NCBI RefSeq assembly: GCF_003011885.1
Contig: NZ_PXXO01000009.1
Location: 42,164-106,163, forward strand
Length of the DNA: 64,000 bases
Source: Cyanobium usitatum str. Tous
Lineage (GTDB): Bacteria > Cyanobacteriota > Cyanobacteriia > PCC-6307 > Cyanobiaceae
Direction: 5' to 3'
This document shows positions 58,882 to 64,000 of this stretch, in pieces. Both the position numbers and the translations under genes were made by a program. The notes under the pieces are model-generated. The model saw nothing but the letters and a program-made list of their open reading frames with translations, made no database searches and was not told the origin of the DNA. How positions within the stretch are numbered: the stretch's first letter is position 1; every line of letters starts with the position of its first letter.

Positions 58882-60108
58882 ATGGCCCAGGTCAACGGCA
58901 ACTACCTCAAGCTCAAGGCTGGCTACCTGTTTCCGGAGATCGCCCGGCGGGTGAAGGCCTTCAGTGAGGCCAATCCCGAGGCGCAGATCATCCGCCTCGG
59001 CATCGGCGACGTCACCGAGCCGCTCCCTGAGGCCTGCCGCACCGCCATGAAGGGCGCCATCGACGAGATGGGCACCCGTGAGGGCTTCCATGGCTACGGT
59101 CCTGAGCAGGGCTACCTATGGCTGCGGGAAAAAATCGCCGCCAGCGATTTCCAGGCCCGCGGCTGCCAGGTGAGCGCCGAGGAGATCTTCGTCTCCGACG
59201 GCTCGAAATGCGACAGCAGCAACATCCTCGACATCCTCGGCGAGGGCAACCGCATCGCCGTGACAGACCCGGTTTACCCGGTTTATGTGGACAGCAATGT
59301 GATGGCAGGGCGCACCGGCGACGCCGACGATGCGGGGCGCTATGGCGGCCTCACCTACCTGCCGATCACCGCTGCCAACGGCTTCACCGCCGAGATCCCA
59401 ACTGAAAAGGTGGATCTGATTTACCTGTGCTTTCCCAATAACCCCACTGGCGCTGTGGCCACCAAGGCGCAGCTGCAGGCCTGGGTCGATTACGCCCGCG
59501 CCAACGATGCCCTGATCCTGTTTGACGCCGCCTACGAGGCCTTCATCCAGGACCCCGAACTACCCCACTCGATCTACGAGATCGAAGGCGCCCGCGAGTG
59601 CGCCATTGAGTTTCGCTCCTTTTCCAAAAACGCCGGCTTCACCGGCACCCGCTGCGCTCTCACCGTGGTGCCCCGCGGCCTGATGGGCACTGCCGCCAAT
59701 GGCGAACGGGTGGAGCTTTGGGCCCTGTGGAACAGGCGCCAGTGCACCAAATTCAACGGCGTCAGCTACATCGTGCAGCGCGGCGCCGAGGCGGTGTATT
59801 CGGTCGAGGGGCAGGCCCAAGTGCAGGCTCTGGTTGCCTTTTACATGCAAAACGCGGCGATCATCCGCCGCGAGCTAACGGCCGCCGGTATCCAGGTGTA
59901 TGGCGGCGAGCAGGCCCCCTACGTGTGGCTGAAAACCCCCGAAAACATGGATTCCTGGGGCTTCTTCGACCACCTGCTCGGCAAAGCCCACGTAGTGGGC
60001 ACCCCCGGCAGCGGCTTCGGCGCCGCAGGAGAGGGCTACTTCCGCCTTTCGGCCTTCAACAGCCGCGAGAACGTGCAGGAAGCCATGGGGCGCATCCGGG
60101 CCCTTTAA
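58882..60108 (+). CDS. dapL: LL-diaminopimelate aminotransferase
   Basis: The 408-residue PLP enzyme converts tetrahydrodipicolinate directly to LL-diaminopimelate for lysine and peptidoglycan. The PLP lysine is Lys249 in [26 protein letters not shown] and [10 protein letters not shown] are family segments. This shortcut is typical of cyanobacteria, chlamydiae and plants. Confidence 0.96.
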   Translation: MAQVNGNYLKLKAGYLFPEIARRVKAFSEANPEAQIIRLGIGDVTEPLPEACRTAMKGAIDEMGTREGFHGYGPEQGYLWLREKIAASDFQARGCQVSAEEIFVSDGSKCDSSNILDILGEGNRIAVTDPVYPVYVDSNVMAGRTGDADDAGRYGGLTYLPITAANGFTAEIPTEKVDLIYLCFPNNPTGAVATKAQLQAWVDYARANDALILFDAAYEAFIQDPELPHSIYEIEGARECAIEFRSFSKNAGFTGTRCALTVVPRGLMGTAANGERVELWALWNRRQCTKFNGVSYIVQRGAEAVYSVEGQAQVQALVAFYMQNAAIIRRELTAAGIQVYGGEQAPYVWLKTPENMDSWGFFDHLLGKAHVVGTPGSGFGAAGEGYFRLSAFNSRENVQEAMGRIRAL

Positions 60109-60122
60109 TAGGGCGAAACGTC

Positions 60123-60464
60123 ATGTCTGTTGCCATGACTCCTATGCCAATCGCCACCCAGAGTCCCAGCCGCGAGAGCGGCGGGGCAGCCGTGATGGAG
60201 AAGGCCCCGGAGAGGGTGCGCAAGCCATCGCCCCGCTACAAGGTGCTGCTGCACAACGATCCCGTCAACTCGATGGAATACGTGGTGACCACCCTGCGCC
60301 AAGTGGTGCCCTCGCTCAGTGAGCAGGACGCGATTGCCGTAATGCTTGAGGCCCACAACACCGGCGTAGGACTGGTGATCGTCTGCGATCTAGAGCCCGC
60401 TGAGTTTTATTGCGAAACCCTTAAGGGCAAGGGCCTGAGCAGCAGCCTCGAGCCCGAAAGCTGA
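60123..60464 (+). CDS. clpS: ATP-dependent Clp protease adaptor ClpS
   Basis: The 113-residue adaptor delivers N-degron substrates to ClpC/ClpA. The conserved core is YKVLLHNDPVNSMEYVV at residues ~39-55, with AHNTGVGLVI later. The first ~30 residues are the variable tail. It follows dapL by 14 bases and its TGA shares one base with the next ATG. Confidence 0.92.
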   Translation: MSVAMTPMPIATQSPSRESGGAAVMEKAPERVRKPSPRYKVLLHNDPVNSMEYVVTTLRQVVPSLSEQDAIAVMLEAHNTGVGLVIVCDLEPAEFYCETLKGKGLSSSLEPES

Positions 60465-61318
60465 TGGAGCCGCCTGCTGCGGCAGCTAACGCGGCAGTGC
60501 GACCGCACTGGTGGGGCACCTTGTTGTACGTGCCCTTGCTCTACCTAATGGGTTGGCTGGTGGCCCGGCCTCTTGCCCTCCTAGCCCCCAACTGGCGCTC
60601 CGACCAGGTGGATCTGGCGGGACTGGTGGTGGCCCTGGTTTTGTTGCTTGCCAGCCTGCCTTTGAGGCTGAGGCGAGTTTGGCAGGAGTCCAATCCCTGG
60701 CTGCGCCTGGGATTGGCTGTGCCAGGTGCCCTTGCCCTACGCAGCGGCGTGCGGGGGCTGCTGAAGGCACTGCTCTTGCTAGCCCTAGTTGCCGAGGGGT
60801 TAGTGATCGCGGGCCAAGCCCAATGGCTTGGGGAGCTCAATGGAGCCCTGCTGCTCAACGGCCTGCTGCTGCTGGCGGGGGTGGGATTTGCCGAAGAGCT
60901 GCTATTTCGCGGCTGGCTATGGGGTGAACTGGAGTTCCAGCTGGGGGCACGCCGGGCGCTGGTGGTGCAGGCGCTGATCTTTGCCCTGCTGCACCCCTGG
61001 TATCGGGCCCCTGAGCTCGAGGCCTTGGGGCTGCTGGGGGGTCTAATTCTGTTGGGTCTGGTGCTGGCTCTGCAGCGGCGAGCCGACGCAGGCTCCCTAT
61101 GGGGAGCAATTGGCCTGCATGGCGGCCTGGTGGGGGGTTGGTTTCTAGTGCAGAAGGGCCTGCTGCAGATTTCCCCAGCAGCGCCTGGCTGGCTGGTGGG
61201 GCCCGGTGGCGCCGACATCAACCCGATCGGCGGACTGATTGGCTGGGTAGGCCTAGGCGCCCTGCTCTGGATTCGCCGCCGCTGGTGGAGCAAAGACGGG
61301 GCTAGCGGGTCGCCGTAG
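60464..61318 (+). CDS. CPBP family intramembrane metalloprotease
   Basis: The 284-residue protein has about eight hydrophobic segments. Motif EExxxR is Glu144-Glu145-Arg149 (EELLFRGW) and a second-motif histidine is His177 (FALLHPW). This family includes Rce1-type and bacteriocin-immunity proteases; the target here is unknown. Start overlaps the clpS stop by one base. Its end overlaps the converging radical SAM gene by 17 bases. Confidence 0.87.
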   Translation: MEPPAAAANAAVRPHWWGTLLYVPLLYLMGWLVARPLALLAPNWRSDQVDLAGLVVALVLLLASLPLRLRRVWQESNPWLRLGLAVPGALALRSGVRGLLKALLLLALVAEGLVIAGQAQWLGELNGALLLNGLLLLAGVGFAEELLFRGWLWGELEFQLGARRALVVQALIFALLHPWYRAPELEALGLLGGLILLGLVLALQRRADAGSLWGAIGLHGGLVGGWFLVQKGLLQISPAAPGWLVGPGGADINPIGGLIGWVGLGALLWIRRRWWSKDGASGSP

Positions 61319-62888
61319 CCAGGGCTTTGCGCCCCTCCACTGGAGCATGTAGGGCCTCTTCCAGTGGGGCGAGGCCGTAATCACGTTCAAGCAGGTCCAT
61401 CACCGTGCGGCCGAAATCACCGGGGTTGCGCTCGAAGGCCTCGAGGCAGATGCGGCCGAAGGTGCTGCCCATCGGCTCAGGGTTCCAGAGCAGCTGGCGA
61501 GCAGTCCAAGGCAGCATGCTCATCGGGTTGTAGCCAGGCTTGATCAGGCCCTGATCAAAGCCGTATTGCTCCAGGTGGGTGTGGGGCTGCAGGCCGATGA
61601 AAAAGATCGCCGGCTCGACTTTGTCGGCACCGAAGATGCGCTCGAGCTCGCGGTGATAGGCCACGGTCTGGCGGATCGTCTCTGGCCGCTCGTCGATCAC
61701 GTTGAACGAATAGTTCACCGACACGTGCTCGCGGAAGCCGGCCCGAGCCAGCAGGCGGCAGTTCTCGAGCACGGTGCGCAGGTTGTAGCCCATGCGCATC
61801 TTGCGCACGAGCTCCTGGGAGCCCGAGGTGATGCCGATCTCGAAGTAATCCATGCCGGTGGCCACCATCAGCTCAGCCAGCTCGGCGTCGAGGTTGTCGG
61901 CGCGGATATAGGCGGCCCAGCGGATATCGCTCCAACCCTGGGCCTGAATCGCCCGCAACAACTGCTTGGCGTCGTCGATGTAGCGCCGGGCCGGGATGAA
62001 CTGGGCATCGGTGAACCAAAAACCTCTCACGCCCTTGGCGTAGAGCTGGCCCATCTCAGCGATCACCTCCTCCACAGGATTGACGCGCACCGCCTTGCCC
62101 TCCACCACGGTGTACACGCAGTAGCAGCAGTTGTGGGGGCAGCCGCGCTTGGTCTGGACGCCCACGTAGAAGTCACCGCCGTCGAGATACCAGTCGAGCT
62201 GGGGCCAAATCTCGGCGATGTAGGCGTAGTTGCAGGCGGTCTTATCCATGCCCGCCGGTTGTTCGTGGATCAGCCCGACCCGGGGTGCCTCACCCGCCAA
62301 AAAGCAGCGCTCCCCAGCCAGGGATTCACCGCGAATCAGCTTCTCCAGCAGGGGCTCCCCCTCTCCCACCGACACAACCGTGCCCTTGGGCAGCTTGCGG
62401 CCCAGCTGCTCATAAAACACACTCACCGCACCCCCTCCCAGCACAGCGGTGGCCTGGGGCTCGAAGCGGCGGGCCCGGCGCAGACCGCGGCGCACCAACC
62501 GCAAATTGCGCCATAGCTCACCGTAAAAGGAAGCCATCAACCCCAGGCCACCCAAGGCCCCGCGCAGACGCCGCAAGGGGTTGCGGGCATAAAACACCTC
62601 AAAGGAATTCTGCAGGGGATTGCCGCCACGACCATCCACGGGCGCATAAATCTGGATGTCGCGCCAAGAGAACACCAGCAGGGTGGGCCTAAATGCCTCA
62701 ACTGCCCGCAGCAGCACCTGCTCCACATCAAGCAGGGGCACTGCCGCCAGATCAAGAATCTGCTGAGGCAGCTGCGGGAACTGCTTATGCAGGTGATCAG
62801 CCAGGTAGATCGGGCCGATCGGAAAAATTGGATTGCAGGGAAGCCGCACCAGCAGCACCCGTTGGTCGCTCGCGGCGCTCACGGCCAT
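61302..62888 (-). CDS. Radical SAM protein, PSII high-light-acclimation type
   Basis: The 528-residue protein starts at ATG 62888 (MAVSAASDQRVLLVRLPCNP). A B12-binding-like region (~10-190) precedes the radical SAM core with Cys250/254/257 (CPHNCCYC). Picocyanobacterial homologues are annotated as photosystem II high-light-acclimation radical SAM proteins; this name is from memory of the family, and the reaction is unknown. It overlaps the end of cofG by ten bases. Confidence 0.8.
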   Translation of the reverse strand: MAVSAASDQRVLLVRLPCNPIFPIGPIYLADHLHKQFPQLPQQILDLAAVPLLDVEQVLLRAVEAFRPTLLVFSWRDIQIYAPVDGRGGNPLQNSFEVFYARNPLRRLRGALGGLGLMASFYGELWRNLRLVRRGLRRARRFEPQATAVLGGGAVSVFYEQLGRKLPKGTVVSVGEGEPLLEKLIRGESLAGERCFLAGEAPRVGLIHEQPAGMDKTACNYAYIAEIWPQLDWYLDGGDFYVGVQTKRGCPHNCCYCVYTVVEGKAVRVNPVEEVIAEMGQLYAKGVRGFWFTDAQFIPARRYIDDAKQLLRAIQAQGWSDIRWAAYIRADNLDAELAELMVATGMDYFEIGITSGSQELVRKMRMGYNLRTVLENCRLLARAGFREHVSVNYSFNVIDERPETIRQTVAYHRELERIFGADKVEPAIFFIGLQPHTHLEQYGFDQGLIKPGYNPMSMLPWTARQLLWNPEPMGSTFGRICLEAFERNPGDFGRTVMDLLERDYGLAPLEEALHAPVEGRKALATATR

Positions 62889-63895
62889 GGACTTCTGAGT
62901 CCGGAAGGTTTGGACGCTAACAACCTTGATTCGGCGCGGAGAGCCTGGCGCTGCATAGCGAGCGGCAAACAGCGGCGCCAGGCTTGATGCACGCACAGCC
63001 GGGGAGTCAGCTCATAGCCAGCCTGGGCAAGCACTTCTGCCAACTGACCTGGCGTGGGCTGGGGATAGGCGCGGTTGATCACATCACTGCTGTCGATGCC
63101 GCCGAGATCATCGATGCCCGCCGCCAGGGCAGCAGGTAGCTCTTGCAAGGGCCAAAGATTCGGTGGCAACTGCAGGTGCACTTCCGGCGGCAGGATTGAC
63201 CGGGCAGCGGCAATGGTGCCAAGCAGGTCGGCCTGCTCAGTGGCATTGAGCAACAGCGCAGCATCGGCATCGGGTCGAAAGGGCTGGAGGATCACCTCCT
63301 GCAAGTGACCCCAGCGGCGCTGCAGCTGGGCCAGCAACTCCAGGGCCGCGAGCCTGTCGGCCTCGGACTCCCCCACGCCCAGCAACAGCCCCGTGGTGAA
63401 GGGGATCCCTAAACGACCAGCCTGCTCCAACTGGCCGAGCCGCACCGCCAACCGCTTGCTCGGAGATTGGCGATGCAGGGCGTCGTAGGCCGGGCCGAGC
63501 CCTTCCAGCATCAACCCCATGGAGCCATTAAACCGGCCTAGGGAGGCCATCTCAGCGATGGAGAGGGGGCCCGCGTTTGTGTGCGGCAGCCGGCCTTCTG
63601 TCCAGGCCAGACGGCTAAGAGCCAGCAGACGACTGAACCAGGCGCGGCGCTGGGGGGAGCCGGGCGGCACCTCGCCGCTTAGCAACAGCACCTCCGCAGC
63701 CCAAGGGCGCAGCCTCAATGCCGCTTGCGCCTGGGGATCACTGAGCCCATCAGCTAGCGGATCTAAGCCATCTGGAGGCCGCCGAAAGCTGCAATAGCCG
63801 CAGGAATTAAAACAAAAGCGGGTGGGTACGAGGGTGACGCTGGGGCTCCAGGTGATCGGCCACTCCCCGACATAAGCGCTACTTATGCGATGCAT
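62879..63895 (-). CDS. cofG: 7,8-didemethyl-8-hydroxy-5-deazariboflavin synthase subunit CofG
   Basis: The 338-residue radical SAM enzyme, with CofH, makes the deazaflavin F0, which serves in cyanobacteria as the photolyase antenna. The cluster cysteines are Cys28, Cys32 and Cys35 (RFCFNSCGYCSF); GLLLGVGESEADR and IDDLGGIDSSDVIN are typical. ATG 63895 gives the family start; the frame is open to 63970. cofH is not in the window. Confidence 0.93.
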   Translation of the reverse strand: MHRISSAYVGEWPITWSPSVTLVPTRFCFNSCGYCSFRRPPDGLDPLADGLSDPQAQAALRLRPWAAEVLLLSGEVPPGSPQRRAWFSRLLALSRLAWTEGRLPHTNAGPLSIAEMASLGRFNGSMGLMLEGLGPAYDALHRQSPSKRLAVRLGQLEQAGRLGIPFTTGLLLGVGESEADRLAALELLAQLQRRWGHLQEVILQPFRPDADAALLLNATEQADLLGTIAAARSILPPEVHLQLPPNLWPLQELPAALAAGIDDLGGIDSSDVINRAYPQPTPGQLAEVLAQAGYELTPRLCVHQAWRRCLPLAMQRQALRAESRLLASKPSGLRSPWP

Positions 63896-64000
63896 CAGCA
63901 GGGCTTTGGCGCCTCCCCGACCTGCCTTCTCACTAATCCCGCAATCTTCCGTTACAGTCCTGTTACGCAATGTTCTTGCGCTCGACGGGATTCCGTCTGG

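Overview
The window comes from a GC-rich picocyanobacterium of the alpha-cyanobacterial type (Synechococcus/Cyanobium-like). The basis is genes for photosystem I (psaA, psaB, psaI, psaL), NDH-1 subunit N, the clock-input protein LdpA, ferredoxin-dependent glutamate synthase, a plastoquinone/tocopherol methyltransferase, LL-diaminopimelate aminotransferase, deazaflavin synthase CofG and an RNase E ending in the cyanobacterial RRRRRRSSA tail. Genus-level placement is inference; no rRNA gene is present.

Layout. 1-2590 (minus): a coupled operon ndhN - ldpA - Ycf45-like ATPase, cut by the left edge. 3045-18625 (plus): the long ribosomal-protein operon rplC-D-W-B-rpsS-rplV-rpsC-rplP-rpmC-rpsQ-rplN-X-E-rpsH-rplF-R-rpsE-rplO-secY-adk-rpmJ-rpsM-K-rpoA-rplQ, a terminator, then truA-rplM-rpsI-rpmE, a hairpin and prfA. 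As usual in cyanobacteria, rpmD, rpsN and rpsD are not in the cluster. 19824-21592: HNH endonuclease (minus) divergent from alr.

21611-24270: tRNA-Ser(GCU) followed by an anomalous, gene-poor and partly AT-rich segment that ends in a partial copy of the tRNA 3' end. It reads as a small tRNA-integrated island. It holds three tiny overlapping genes (a His-rich exported peptide and two related single-helix membrane proteins), a low-GC methyltransferase with a near-consensus promoter, and several diverged repeats. This is the least explained part of the window.

24286-43920: a beta-lactamase-fold hydrolase divergent from an NlpC/P60 hydrolase and a GT2 glycosyltransferase; psaI-psaL; psaA-psaB (minus); a Pro/Glu-rich lipoprotein coupled to a CbiG-CobJ fusion; tRNA-Pro(CGG); lipA converging on the glutamate synthase gene; a phosphodiester-glycosidase-domain exoprotein. 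43934-49303: an A-type-carrier-like gene and the str operon rpsL-rpsG-fusA-tuf-rpsJ, closed by a strong terminator.

49335-63895: a Lon-substrate-domain protein, MPBQ methyltransferase, pheA, a DUF1997 protein, the rne-rnhB operon with a long U-tract leader, a large radical SAM protein, a VapBC toxin-antitoxin pair, dapL, clpS-CPBP protease, and cofG coupled to a radical SAM protein linked to high-light acclimation. The genome is compact: four convergent gene pairs overlap at their stops and many operon neighbours share ATGA/GTGA-type junctions.
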